Shown here piece by piece: positions 7,807 through 15,560 of a DNA stretch of 15,690 bases (its first letter is position 1; each line of letters opens with the position of its first letter). The DNA comes from an uncultured Succinatimonas sp. GTDB taxonomy: Bacteria > Pseudomonadota > Gammaproteobacteria > Enterobacterales > Succinivibrionaceae. Position numbers and translations under genes: made by a program. The stretch is from the NCBI GenBank assembly GCA_900548485.1, contig URKL01000010.1, forward strand, positions 1-15,690. Direction: 5' to 3'. The notes under the pieces are model-generated. The model had not been told where the DNA came from. It ran no database searches and saw only the letters and a list, made by a program, of their open reading frames with translations.

Positions 7807-9684
7807 ATGTTTCTTGAAAAAGCAGATTTACTAAATTTTCGTGGTATCCGCCATTTGGCAATCGATTTTCAGGAGGATACAACAGCCCTTATAGGTGAAA
7901 ACTCTTGGGGTAAGAGCTCATTATTGTGTCTTTTATGGATGGTTCTAGGCCAAGGACCTAAATTATGTCAGTTTAAGGAAGAGGATTTATACGTACCTGT
8001 AGCTTTAAATGGGGAAGAGCATTCTCAAGATACTAATAATAAAGTTTTAAATCCAGTAAATTTATTTTCACAAACTATTTTAAATCTCGCGCCTACACCT
8101 AGTGTATCTTCAAAAAAACAAATTTTGCAGAGTATAGATAATCAAGAGTTAACCTGTGGAGAAGATATATTACCAAAGGAAGACCAAGAAAATTTAGAAT
8201 TTATGCTTGGGGATATATATAAAGATGTTGTCGATAAAATAGAAATCAATTTATGGTTTTGCGAAAGTACAATTTCTCATAATTTTGATAATGAAGATTG
8301 TTTAAGACGTTTTTGGATTTATGGTGAGGATGGACTTTATCGTTTGCACTGGCGTATTGTATCTAGCAAAATTGAAGATAAATTCGTAACCAAACATGAG
8401 CTTATCAATAATCACGACCAACCTTTTGATAATGAACAAGGATCTGTTGATAAAGCTTTATTGATGATCATCAATTTAAATCCTGTAATTCGTATTCGTG
8501 ATAGTCGTATGTTTGCGAATAAGTCTTGTGGTGAAAAAGGAACGGATGATGCTTCTGAAGACTTTAATCAATTGGTTGATAAGTTAGCAGGAGATATGGC
8601 TTTAAGTTCTCAGGAGGTAGGTCAGGCCTTACTTACATTAAATACCTTGTTATCAAAATACTTAACTAGTTACGATAGACCTCAATTGATAAATTATAGT
8701 CAAGAGTATAGTCGTAATGCGGGGGATATTGTTAATCGACCTATTTCTATTGAAACCTTATCCACCATAAGCCAGACTTTTCAAAAGCCAGGGTTAAATA
8801 AAGTTAAATTACTGTTATCTCTATTAGCAGGAGCGGTATTATCAAGTAAAGGCGATAGGATTATCAGTAAAAAAGCTCGACCAATAGTTATTTTTGAAGA
8901 TATTGAGGCTCGTTTTCATCCTTCTTTATTATTATCTTTTTGGTCTTTAGTTGAGGCAATAGATTTTCAAAAGATTGTAACTACTAATTCTGGCGACCTG
9001 CTTTCAGCTATGACTTTATACTCGCTAAGGCGTTTACATCGTCGTTGTTATGACACAAGAAGCTTTAAAGTTTTACCTAATTCTTTTAGTCAAGAAGAGG
9101 TTAGGCGCATAGCTTTTCATGTGCGGATAAATAGGCCTATGAGTCTGTTTGCAAGAACTTGGTTATTAGTTGAAGGGGAAACTGAGGTTTGGGTTTTATC
9201 AACGATAGCATCTTTATTGGGAATTAGCTTGCAATGTGATGGTATTAGAATCATAGAATTTGCTCAATGCGGTTTGACGCCTTTGATGAAATTAGCTTCG
9301 CAATTAGGTATTGAATTTCATGTTTTAACTGATGGAGACGAAGCGGGGCAAAAATATGCTAATAGTGTTAGATCAAGAGTAAAGGCTAGAGAGTTAGCAA
9401 AGCATTTAACGATTATGCCTCACATTGATATTGAACATTATATTTATTCTCTAGGCTATGAAGATGTTTTTAAAAAAGCGGCTATGTTACCTCCAGGGGT
9501 TTTAAAAAAGGGATTTACGGCAGATAAAATTATTGATATGGCGATTAAACGTAAAAGTAAACCTGGTTTAGCCTTGATTTTGGTCGAAGCCATGCAAGAT
9601 CGTGGTATTGAATGGATCCCACCTTTATTCTTAGATATGATTAAAACTTTACGCTCATTAAGCCATAGTAATGATAGCCTTTAG
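7807..9684 (+). CDS. ybjD: YbjD-type OLD-family ATPase with Toprim domain
   Basis: This is a 625-residue protein with the two parts of the OLD family: an ABC/SMC-like ATPase followed by a Toprim nuclease-type domain. The Walker A is GENSWGKSSLL from residue 30; the Trp before GKS is shared with E. coli YbjD (GENAWGKSSLL). Walker B is PIVIFEDIEARFHP (359-372), followed by the TTNSGDLL segment from 392. The Toprim motifs are LVEGETE with Glu456 and DGDEAG at 509-514. Long C-terminal stretches (SLFARTWLLVEGETE, IEFAQCGL, IEHYIY) mirror YbjD, so this is a vertically inherited relative and not a phage or defence OLD gene with its usual partner. E. coli YbjD is about 70 residues shorter, and an extra hydrophilic segment lies at about 68-135. 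The cellular role of YbjD is not established. It stands alone, converging on yicC. Confidence 0.88.
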   Translation: MFLEKADLLNFRGIRHLAIDFQEDTTALIGENSWGKSSLLCLLWMVLGQGPKLCQFKEEDLYVPVALNGEEHSQDTNNKVLNPVNLFSQTILNLAPTPSVSSKKQILQSIDNQELTCGEDILPKEDQENLEFMLGDIYKDVVDKIEINLWFCESTISHNFDNEDCLRRFWIYGEDGLYRLHWRIVSSKIEDKFVTKHELINNHDQPFDNEQGSVDKALLMIINLNPVIRIRDSRMFANKSCGEKGTDDASEDFNQLVDKLAGDMALSSQEVGQALLTLNTLLSKYLTSYDRPQLINYSQEYSRNAGDIVNRPISIETLSTISQTFQKPGLNKVKLLLSLLAGAVLSSKGDRIISKKARPIVIFEDIEARFHPSLLLSFWSLVEAIDFQKIVTTNSGDLLSAMTLYSLRRLHRRCYDTRSFKVLPNSFSQEEVRRIAFHVRINRPMSLFARTWLLVEGETEVWVLSTIASLLGISLQCDGIRIIEFAQCGLTPLMKLASQLGIEFHVLTDGDEAGQKYANSVRSRVKARELAKHLTIMPHIDIEHYIYSLGYEDVFKKAAMLPPGVLKKGFTADKIIDMAIKRKSKPGLALILVEAMQDRGIEWIPPLFLDMIKTLRSLSHSNDSL

Positions 9685-9778
9685 AAAAAAGCATAAACAT
9701 TAGTGAACGTCTCTCCTTTTTTGCGAAGGAAGACTTCTTATAGATTATGTTAACTGTTTATGCTTCGAGCATTTTTTA
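9685..9778. terminator. Shared bidirectional terminator between ybjD and yicC
   Basis: An 11-bp perfect inverted repeat, AAGCATAAACA (9689-9699) and TGTTTATGCTT (9755-9765), spans the gap between the convergent genes. For minus-strand transcripts of yicC the second arm ends in six T. For plus-strand transcripts of ybjD a compact hairpin ATGCT-TCG-AGCAT (9760-9772) leads into a T run. A second hairpin, GTCT-C-TCCTT with AAGGAAGAC (about 9709-9736), sits inside the loop. Confidence 0.6.
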
Positions 9779-10633
9779 TTCTAAGTTTTGTACCTGTTCG
9801 CGTATTTGTTCAATAATTACTTTTAGATCTACAGCAATTTCGGTAATTTCTAAACTTGAAGCTTTTGTGGCTAAGGTATTTGCTTCACGATTGAATTCTT
9901 GCAACATAAAATCAAAGCGTTTGCCGATAACTCCACCCTTGTCTAATAGTTTATAGCTCTCTTTAACATGAGATCTTAAACGATCGTATTCCTCGCGTAT
10001 ATCAGCCTTTTGAGTTGCTAAGGCCACCTCTTGTTCTAAGCGATTTTCATCAAGTTTTATATCTATTTTTGCTAGACGTTCTTTAATTTTTGCTCGTTCT
10101 TTGATAACGAGAGTATTTAATATAGGGCTAAGCTTATCCAGATTATTTTCAATTTTTCCAAGCAGAGCTTTGAGAGCTGTGATTAAGTTTTCACCTTCAT
10201 TGATACGATTTTGTTTAAGTTCGGATAAAGCTTGTTTTAGAGCGTTAAAGAACAGCTCTTCTAATTGTGGCTGCAACGAATCATCGGCTTTTAAAATGCC
10301 TGGGTAGTTTAATATCTCTACAGGATTTACTGTTCCTGGAAGGTAATTGGCAACCGTTTTTACTAGTTGTTGTAATTGTTGAAGTTTGGTCTTATCTATA
10401 ACTAAAGCGTAAGATGACTCATTTTTTAGGTTAAGCAATAGATCAAATTTACCACGGGTAAAATTTGAGGTAATGAGTTTACGAATTTCACCATCTAAAT
10501 GACGCAGGTTTTCTGGTAATTTTAGATAAATGTCTAAATAGCGGTTATTGACAGTGTTGATGATGAGATTAAATGAAAATTCAGGGGTATTTACTTGGAC
10601 CGAGGCTGAGCCTGTCATACTGGACACTGTCAT
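9776..10633 (-). CDS. yicC: YicC-family endoribonuclease/RNA-turnover protein
   Basis: This 285-residue cytoplasmic protein (E. coli YicC has 287) belongs to a family reported to act as a metal-dependent endoribonuclease or as a factor in small-RNA turnover; the exact role is still debated. The N-terminus SSMTGSA corresponds to the conserved RSMTAYA, and VNNRYLDIYLKLPENLR to VNQRYLETYFRLPEQ. The C-terminal signature, RLRSHVKESYKLLDKGGVIG-KRFDFMLQEFNREANTLATKASS, is nearly identical to that of E. coli, as is the end IIEQIREQVQNLE. A charged, probably coiled-coil stretch lies in the middle (residues 140-205). The start at 10633 has GGAG 5 nt upstream. It is divergent from pyrE; in E. coli rph lies between the two, and here it is absent. 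Confidence 0.93.
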   Translation of the reverse strand: MTVSSMTGSASVQVNTPEFSFNLIINTVNNRYLDIYLKLPENLRHLDGEIRKLITSNFTRGKFDLLLNLKNESSYALVIDKTKLQQLQQLVKTVANYLPGTVNPVEILNYPGILKADDSLQPQLEELFFNALKQALSELKQNRINEGENLITALKALLGKIENNLDKLSPILNTLVIKERAKIKERLAKIDIKLDENRLEQEVALATQKADIREEYDRLRSHVKESYKLLDKGGVIGKRFDFMLQEFNREANTLATKASSLEITEIAVDLKVIIEQIREQVQNLE

Positions 10634-10636
10634 AAT
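10631..10636 (+). promoter_or_regulatory. Possible -10 element for the pyrE leader
   Basis: CATAAT differs from TATAAT by one base and overlaps the yicC start codon. Transcription from about 10643 would begin just before the T-rich stretch at 10644-10654 and include the whole leader ORF. No convincing -35 box accompanies it. A competing TATACT at 10669-10674 would start inside the leader ORF and abolish it. Confidence 0.25.
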
Positions 10637-10657
10637 TTCTCCATTTATTTTTTTAAG

Positions 10658-10711
10658 ATGTCTAAGTATATACTTAATTCATATATACGTCCTAAAAGTC
10701 TGGAGTTTTAG
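10658..10711 (+). CDS. Putative pyrE leader peptide (17 codons)
   Basis: This short frame reads MSKYILNSYIRPKSLEF and stops at a TAG (10709-10711) inside the loop of the terminator hairpin just ahead of pyrE. A ribosome finishing it would cover the left arm of that hairpin and prevent termination. A T-rich run (10644-10654) lies immediately upstream. The arrangement resembles the pyrBI and pyrE attenuators of enteric bacteria, in which closely following ribosomes allow read-through when UTP is scarce. Against it, there is no clear Shine-Dalgarno sequence (only AAG next to the ATG), and the promoter is uncertain. Confidence 0.35.
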   Translation: MSKYILNSYIRPKSLEF

Positions 10712-10726
10712 CCATCAGGCTTTTTT
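10694..10726 (+). terminator. Attenuator-like terminator in the pyrE leader
   Basis: AAAAGTCTGG (10694-10703) pairs with TCAGGCTTTT (10715-10724), including two G-T pairs, around an 11-nt loop. The right arm merges into a run of six T (10721-10726). A shorter alternative is AGCC-ATCA-GGCT followed by T5. There is no gene upstream on this strand to terminate, and pyrE starts 37 bp later, so it most likely controls entry into pyrE. Confidence 0.55.
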
Positions 10727-10763
10727 GATAAAATTAAGTTGAAAAAAATCATGGAGTATAGGC

Positions 10764-11405
10764 ATGCAAGATTATCAGCGTCGTTTTATCGAATTATCCT
10801 TACAAAAAGGTGTTTTGAAATTTGGAAGTTTTCTTTTAAAGTCTGGTCGAACCAGTCCTTATTTTTTTAATGCAGGTGGATTTAATACAGGCTCTGATTT
10901 GAAGATTTTAGGAGACTGTTATGCTCAAGCTTTGGTAAATTCAGGCTGTGACTATGATGTTTTATTTGGACCTGCCTACAAGGGAATTCCTTTGTGCTGT
11001 GCAACTGCAATGTCTTTAAGCTGTGAGCATGGAATAAATAAACCATGGTGTTTTAATCGTAAAGAGAAAAAAGATCACGGTGAGGGCGGAAATCTAGTTG
11101 GTGCTCCTTTAGTCGGTAGAGTTGTTTTAATTGATGATGTAATTACCGCAGGTACTGCTATTCGCGAGTCAGATGCTATTATTAAGGCTAATAATGCTAC
11201 TTTTAAGGCCGCTTTGATTGCTTTAAATCGACAGGAACGAGGTCAGGGTGAAAAGGGAGCAATTGCTGAGGTTGAAGAGAACTTAGGTATAGATGTTATT
11301 TCTATTATTAACTTTGAAGATCTTTTAACCTATATAAAGCAAGATGCTAATTTATCAAGTCATCTTGAGGCTATGCTTAAGTATCGCGAGACTTATGGCG
11401 TTTAA
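10764..11405 (+). CDS. pyrE: Orotate phosphoribosyltransferase
   Basis: This enzyme adds the phosphoribosyl group of PRPP to orotate, giving OMP, in de novo pyrimidine synthesis. It has 213 residues, the same as E. coli PyrE. The PRPP-binding loop [17 protein letters not shown] spans residues 120-136. The N-terminal [20 protein letters not shown] block and the [10 protein letters not shown] segment match, and so does the mobile catalytic loop [12 protein letters not shown]. The start has GGAG at 10752-10755, 8 nt upstream. Directly upstream is an attenuator-like leader, consistent with control by pyrimidine supply. The gene is alone, followed by an IS relic instead of a clear T-tailed terminator. 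Confidence 0.97.
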   Translation: MQDYQRRFIELSLQKGVLKFGSFLLKSGRTSPYFFNAGGFNTGSDLKILGDCYAQALVNSGCDYDVLFGPAYKGIPLCCATAMSLSCEHGINKPWCFNRKEKKDHGEGGNLVGAPLVGRVVLIDDVITAGTAIRESDAIIKANNATFKAALIALNRQERGQGEKGAIAEVEENLGIDVISIINFEDLLTYIKQDANLSSHLEAMLKYRETYGV

Positions 11406-11433
11406 CTAAAAAACGCAATTATCCTAGTTAACT

Positions 11434-11670
11434 TTATCCCCTTGCTAAAGCAAGGGGATCCTTATCGCTGACATTACTATCTAGCTTCAAAGGAATGCAG
11501 TGTTGAACTCTATCGGTATTCATTTCCTAATCTAGCTGGATAAGCCTTGCCATAAGGATATTTTTTGCTACGTTTTCATTCGCACTTGCTGTATATTCAC
11601 AGTTTGTGTAGCAGAAGATGGCTTGTGAAAGGCTACTAAATTTCTTATGTAAGATAGCAGAGTATTTCAT
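11434..11670 (-). pseudogene. Relic of a TnpB (IS200/IS605 OrfB) C-terminus
   Basis: Minus-strand reading from 11670 gives SLSQAIFCYTNCEYTASANE and then NVAKNILMARL. This is the end of TnpB: the SQAxFxCxxCGYxAxADxNAAxNIL pattern that combines half of the zinc knuckle with the last RuvC segment. The frame hits a TAG at 11527-11529, then continues in the same phase for 30 more codons (ending DKDPLALARG) to a TAA at 11434-11436. The Asp expected in the ADxNAA motif is Asn, and the first CxxC pair and everything upstream are missing. The relic starts 10 bp after the queH stop and has no ribosome site. It is therefore a dead fragment of a programmable nuclease from an IS605-type or IS1341-type element. 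Confidence is high for the family and moderate for the exact edges. Confidence 0.75.
11436..11459. repeat. Perfect 10-bp palindromic hairpin at the end of the IS relic
   Basis: ATCCCCTTGC and GCAAGGGGAT flank a 4-nt loop. The stem has no T run on either side, so it is not a standard terminator. It coincides with the last codons of the TnpB relic, where IS200/IS605 elements keep the subterminal hairpin of their right end (bound by TnpA, and overlapping the omega RNA). It may serve secondarily as an mRNA 3' stabiliser for pyrE. Confidence 0.6.
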
Positions 11671-11679
11671 ATATTAAGC

Positions 11680-12327
11680 TTATCTTTGGGCTTTGAGTTT
11701 TTCTTCTTGCAATCTCTGTTTTAAACTATAGATGCAACCACAGTATTGTTGATTGTAATAACCTATTTCTTTAACAAGCTCATAACGTCTAGTGATCATG
11801 CCGCCTTTGCGCCAATCAATATCCCAAAATTTACTACCTAAAATCTCATTTTGAGCTGCAAAAGCTGCTCCATTTACTTGTTCTTTGCTTTTCCAGCGTG
11901 AAGTACATAAAGTCGTAGTAAAAAGGTTAATATCAAGTTTTACAGCAAGTTTTGCGGTTGCAACAAGGCGCATTTTAAAACAAATATCACAACGCTTACC
12001 GCGTTCTTTTTCACATTTAAAATTTGCTGTTTTTTCAAAGAAATTTTCTACATCATAATCGCCTATAATTGTCTTAACTTTTAGAAGTTCGCATAAATGT
12101 AGCCATTCATCACGTCGTTTGAGGTATTCGTCTTTTGGATGAATGTTGGGATTATAGAAGAAGACAACAGGCTCTATTTTATTTTGTAATAAGCATTCTA
12201 AAACTGCAGTAGAGCAGGGAGCACAACAGCTGTGAAGTACAACTTTAGAATATCCGTCAGGAAGTTTTAAATCAGTCCTAGGAGATTTTGTTAAAAAGTC
12301 AGAAGGAAGGGAAAAATCAAATTTCAT
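11680..12327 (-). CDS. queH: Epoxyqueuosine reductase QueH
   Basis: QueH reduces epoxyqueuosine to queuosine in tRNA, the last step of queuosine formation, and is the non-cobalamin replacement for QueG. The protein has 215 residues. It shows the family's cysteine pattern: LHSCCAPCS (Cys34, Cys35, Cys38), CDICFKMR (Cys113, Cys116) and QYCGCIYS (Cys196, Cys198), which serve the iron-sulfur cluster and redox site. Other family blocks are FYNPNIHPKDEYLKR, EKERGKRC and TTTLCTSRWKS. The start at 12327 has a modest AGG 8 nt upstream. It is divergent from the sulfatase-fold transferase gene. With yhhQ in the same window, the organism probably imports a deazaguanine precursor and finishes queuosine itself. 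Confidence 0.92.
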   Translation of the reverse strand: MKFDFSLPSDFLTKSPRTDLKLPDGYSKVVLHSCCAPCSTAVLECLLQNKIEPVVFFYNPNIHPKDEYLKRRDEWLHLCELLKVKTIIGDYDVENFFEKTANFKCEKERGKRCDICFKMRLVATAKLAVKLDINLFTTTLCTSRWKSKEQVNGAAFAAQNEILGSKFWDIDWRKGGMITRRYELVKEIGYYNQQYCGCIYSLKQRLQEEKLKAQR

Positions 12328-12375
12328 AATTTAGCCTAAAAAATTTTCTTTTATATTATAAATAAAACTATATTT

Positions 12376-12404
12376 TTTACATCATCAAAAAAATGCGTTA
12401 GACT
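12376..12404 (+). promoter_or_regulatory. Weak promoter candidate for the transferase gene
   Basis: TTTACA at 12376-12381 and TAGACT at 12399-12404 are 17 bp apart. The -10 overlaps a small dyad AGAC-TTTGC-GTCT (12400-12412). An alternative -10 is TATAAA further on. This region also has to contain the minus-strand promoter of queH. Confidence 0.25.
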
Positions 12405-12450
12405 TTGCGTCTTTATAAATTTTATAAGAGAGGATTTTTAAAGGAGTTTT

Positions 12451-14271
12451 ATGATGATGTCACATCTGACTCAACATAAATTTTTCATATTAAAGCTATG
12501 CCTATTGATTTGGACTTTAGTGATTTTAACTGGTTTTTTTTGGCAAGTTTATGAAGGCTCTTTTTCGTCAAAAAGTTTGTATTTCCCGCTTACAAGCTTT
12601 AGCGTGATTTTAGTTTTGGGCTTATTTGGCTATAGTCAATCGATCCTTTTGGGGTTTTCTTGGTTTTCTTTATTATGTCTGTCTGTTTTAGGTGTTCATC
12701 TATGTTTAGGCATTGATACTAAACTTAGAGATTTTACTAATGCTTTAAGTTTTGCTTGTGGTTGTTTTGCAACTATAGGTTTAGGAGTTTATTGCTGTTT
12801 AAGATTTAAACATAAGTTTATATCCCCCATAATTAAGACTATAGTCCTGCTGTTTACAATTTTAATTGTTTTTTTGCCTTTATCTATTTGGGATTATTAT
12901 TTGGCAGTAGGGGAACTTTTAACCTCAGATATTATCCTAGCTTTTGCTCAAACTAATTATGAAGAAAGTTTTGAATATGTCATAAGTCATATAGATATAA
13001 ATTGGTTTTGGGCTTTGCTTATCACGGTTATGGTTATTATGGTAACCATTTTCTCTTTGAATCGGGTTAGTTTTATAAAGCATAGAGCCAAAAGTTATGC
13101 TTTTATGTATATATGTGTACTGATTTTTGGCCAGTTTTTCTTAGTTGTTCCGCATATCAATTATTTTGGTACTACAGTGCTAAAAGTTACAGGACGTCAA
13201 TTAGAGCAGTTTACTCTGTTTAAGGAAGCTACTTTAAAGCGTCAAGAACGCTTAGCAAAACTTGATACTTTAGGTGTTGATCCTAAGGCTAAAGGCATTC
13301 ATGTTTTAGTATTAGGAGAATCTCATTGTCGTGATCGGATGCAAGTTTATGGATATAATAGAAAAAACACTCCTAATCTATTTAAGTCTAAACAACAAGG
13401 CCAGGCCTTAATTTTCTCCAAAGCTTACGCAAGTTTTCCTCAAACAGTGCCTGCTTTAACTTATGCTTTAACCGAGCAAAATCAATATACGTATAAAAAA
13501 TTAGAAGAGGCTTATTCTTTAATTGAATTGGCCAATATTTCAGGTTATGAGACATATTGGCTTTCAAATCAACGTAAATATGGTATCTATGAAACCCCCA
13601 CATCAGTAATTTCGTCGGCGGCAATGCATGAGGAGTGGATTAATGGAACTTCAGGCATGCAGAGTATTTTTTATGATGATGAACTTTTAAATCGTCTTCC
13701 AGATCTTAAAGATAAGGAGCAGGTATTCTTAATTTTACATTTAATGGGAAGTCATCAAAAATACGCAGAAAGAAGTCCTGAAGAATATAAGATCTTTTTA
13801 AGTAAGGATAAGGTTGTTGATGAATACGATGCAAGTATCCTTTTTATGGATAACTTTTTAGATAAACTATACAAAAAGTTAAGTAATTATTCGAATTTTC
13901 AAACACTTACTTTTATTTCGGATCATGGCGAGGAATTGTCTCACGGAATATATGACCACAATCCCACAAAATTTACCTTTCCTATGGTGAGGATCCCACT
14001 AGTTATATATTTAGGACCGAATTTTAAATATCAAAGGCAAAATGTTTATACAGCTTTAAGAGCTCATTTAGATAAAGTATGGACTAATGATTTGACTTTT
14101 GAGCTTGAATGTGGACTTTTAGGAATCTATGGCCTTGAGTCTTATTCATCTGCCTATGATATAAGTTCAAGACAGTATAGGCTTACGGCTAAACAGGCTC
14201 TTACTTTACATGGGAAAAAACATATTCATGAAGATCAGAATTTTGATAATCAAGAAAGCCTAACTCCTTAA
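12451..14271 (+). CDS. Phosphoethanolamine-transferase-like inner-membrane protein
   Basis: This 606-residue protein has about six or seven hydrophobic helices in the first 240 residues and then a periplasmic sulfatase-fold domain, the architecture of EptA/EptB/EptC/CptA enzymes that move phosphoethanolamine from phosphatidylethanolamine to lipid A or core sugars. The domain begins VLVLGESHCRD. Glu290 and Ser291 occupy the metal and nucleophile positions (Thr in EptA), and the VYGYNRKNTPNL block follows. LHLMGSH carries His435, SDHGEEL carries Asp491 and His492, and HGIYDHN carries His498 and His503. The start has AAGGAG 4 nt upstream. It resembles the CptA branch more than EptA in its tyrosine-rich YGY segment, but its acceptor cannot be told from sequence. 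No two-component regulator is next to it. Confidence 0.8.
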   Translation: MMMSHLTQHKFFILKLCLLIWTLVILTGFFWQVYEGSFSSKSLYFPLTSFSVILVLGLFGYSQSILLGFSWFSLLCLSVLGVHLCLGIDTKLRDFTNALSFACGCFATIGLGVYCCLRFKHKFISPIIKTIVLLFTILIVFLPLSIWDYYLAVGELLTSDIILAFAQTNYEESFEYVISHIDINWFWALLITVMVIMVTIFSLNRVSFIKHRAKSYAFMYICVLIFGQFFLVVPHINYFGTTVLKVTGRQLEQFTLFKEATLKRQERLAKLDTLGVDPKAKGIHVLVLGESHCRDRMQVYGYNRKNTPNLFKSKQQGQALIFSKAYASFPQTVPALTYALTEQNQYTYKKLEEAYSLIELANISGYETYWLSNQRKYGIYETPTSVISSAAMHEEWINGTSGMQSIFYDDELLNRLPDLKDKEQVFLILHLMGSHQKYAERSPEEYKIFLSKDKVVDEYDASILFMDNFLDKLYKKLSNYSNFQTLTFISDHGEELSHGIYDHNPTKFTFPMVRIPLVIYLGPNFKYQRQNVYTALRAHLDKVWTNDLTFELECGLLGIYGLESYSSAYDISSRQYRLTAKQALTLHGKKHIHEDQNFDNQESLTP

Positions 14272-14275
14272 TAAA

Positions 14276-14296
14276 ATATAAGATCTAAGCTTATAT
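14276..14296 (+). terminator. Weak hairpin after the transferase gene
   Basis: ATATAAG (14276-14282) pairs with CTTATAT (14290-14296) around a 7-nt loop, 4 bp after the stop codon. It is AT-rich and lacks an immediate T run, so it may not be a true terminator. Confidence 0.25.
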
Positions 14297-14342
14297 ATGC
14301 TGTTTATGGAAAAATTTATTTAAAAAATTTTCTTAAAAGATC

Positions 14343-14370
14343 TTGCTATTTTAGAACTAAAGTTTATAAT
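14343..14370 (+). promoter_or_regulatory. Promoter of the S10 ribosomal operon
   Basis: TTGCTA at 14343-14348 and a perfect TATAAT at 14365-14370 are separated by 16 bp. Transcription would begin near 14377 and give a leader of about 197 nt ahead of rpsJ, similar in length to the E. coli S10 leader (about 170 nt). Confidence 0.7.
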
Positions 14371-14376
14371 AATTGC

Positions 14377-14885
<509 letters not shown>

Positions 14886-14904
14886 CAAATAGGGGAAAAA
14901 TACA

Positions 14905-15543
14905 ATGTCAATCGGTTTAATTGGCCGCAAGCTTGGTATGACCCGTGTTTTCAACGAGAACGGCAAATCTGTTCCGGTAACCGTCATCCAAGTAGAAGCA
15001 AACCGCGTCACCCAGATTAAAAATGCTGAGACCGATGGTTACACTGCCATCCAGGTTACCACTGGTGATCGCAAAGCTAGCCGCATGACCAAGGCTGAAA
15101 TTGGTCACTTTGCCAAGTCCGGTGTACAGGCCGGTCGTGGTTTATGGGAGTTCCGCCTTGATGCCGCCGAGCTTGAGTCTTATCAAGTAGGTGCTGAGAT
15201 CAAAGTTGATGCTTTCAATGATGTTAAGAAAGTAGACGTAACTGGTCAGTCCAAAGGTAAAGGTACTGCTGGTACTATCAAGCGTTATCACTTCCTCCAT
15301 CAGGATTATACCCACGGTAATTCACGTTCTCATCGTGTTCCTGGCTCTACTGGTCAAAATCAGACCCCAGGTAGAGTATTCAAGGGCAAGAAGATGGTCG
15401 GCCGCATGGGCAATGAGAAAGTCACCGTTTTAGGTTTGGACCTCGTTCGCATCGATGTTGAGCGTAATTTGCTCCTCGTCAAGGGTGCCGTTCCTGGTGC
15501 CAATAATGGCGATCTCATCGTACGGCCAAGTGTTAAAGCTTAA
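14905..15543 (+). CDS. rplC: 50S ribosomal protein L3
   Basis: This early-assembly large-subunit protein of 212 residues (209 in E. coli) sits near the peptidyl-transferase centre. [14 protein letters not shown] opens the protein, and the loop [20 protein letters not shown] carries Gln151, the counterpart of Gln150 that PrmB methylates in E. coli. AGGGG at 14891-14895 lies 9 nt ahead of the ATG. It is the second gene of the S10 operon, 17 bp ahead of rplD, with the same GC-rich codon choice as rpsJ. Confidence 0.99.
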   Translation: MSIGLIGRKLGMTRVFNENGKSVPVTVIQVEANRVTQIKNAETDGYTAIQVTTGDRKASRMTKAEIGHFAKSGVQAGRGLWEFRLDAAELESYQVGAEIKVDAFNDVKKVDVTGQSKGKGTAGTIKRYHFLHQDYTHGNSRSHRVPGSTGQNQTPGRVFKGKKMVGRMGNEKVTVLGLDLVRIDVERNLLLVKGAVPGANNGDLIVRPSVKA

Positions 15544-15560
15544 CCCGAGGTAATAGGATC

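Noticed and set aside
7807..9684. Gabija or other OLD-based phage defence operon
   Set aside because: The protein matches chromosomal YbjD across its length, and there is no UvrD-like GajB or reverse-transcriptase partner next to it; both neighbours are housekeeping genes.
10548..10742. 64-codon plus-strand frame running through the pyrE leader
   Set aside because: Its start lies deep in the antisense of yicC, it has no ribosome site and no later ATG in frame, and most of it is a shadow of yicC. It does pass through the attenuator hairpin, but the 17-codon ORF is the better leader candidate.
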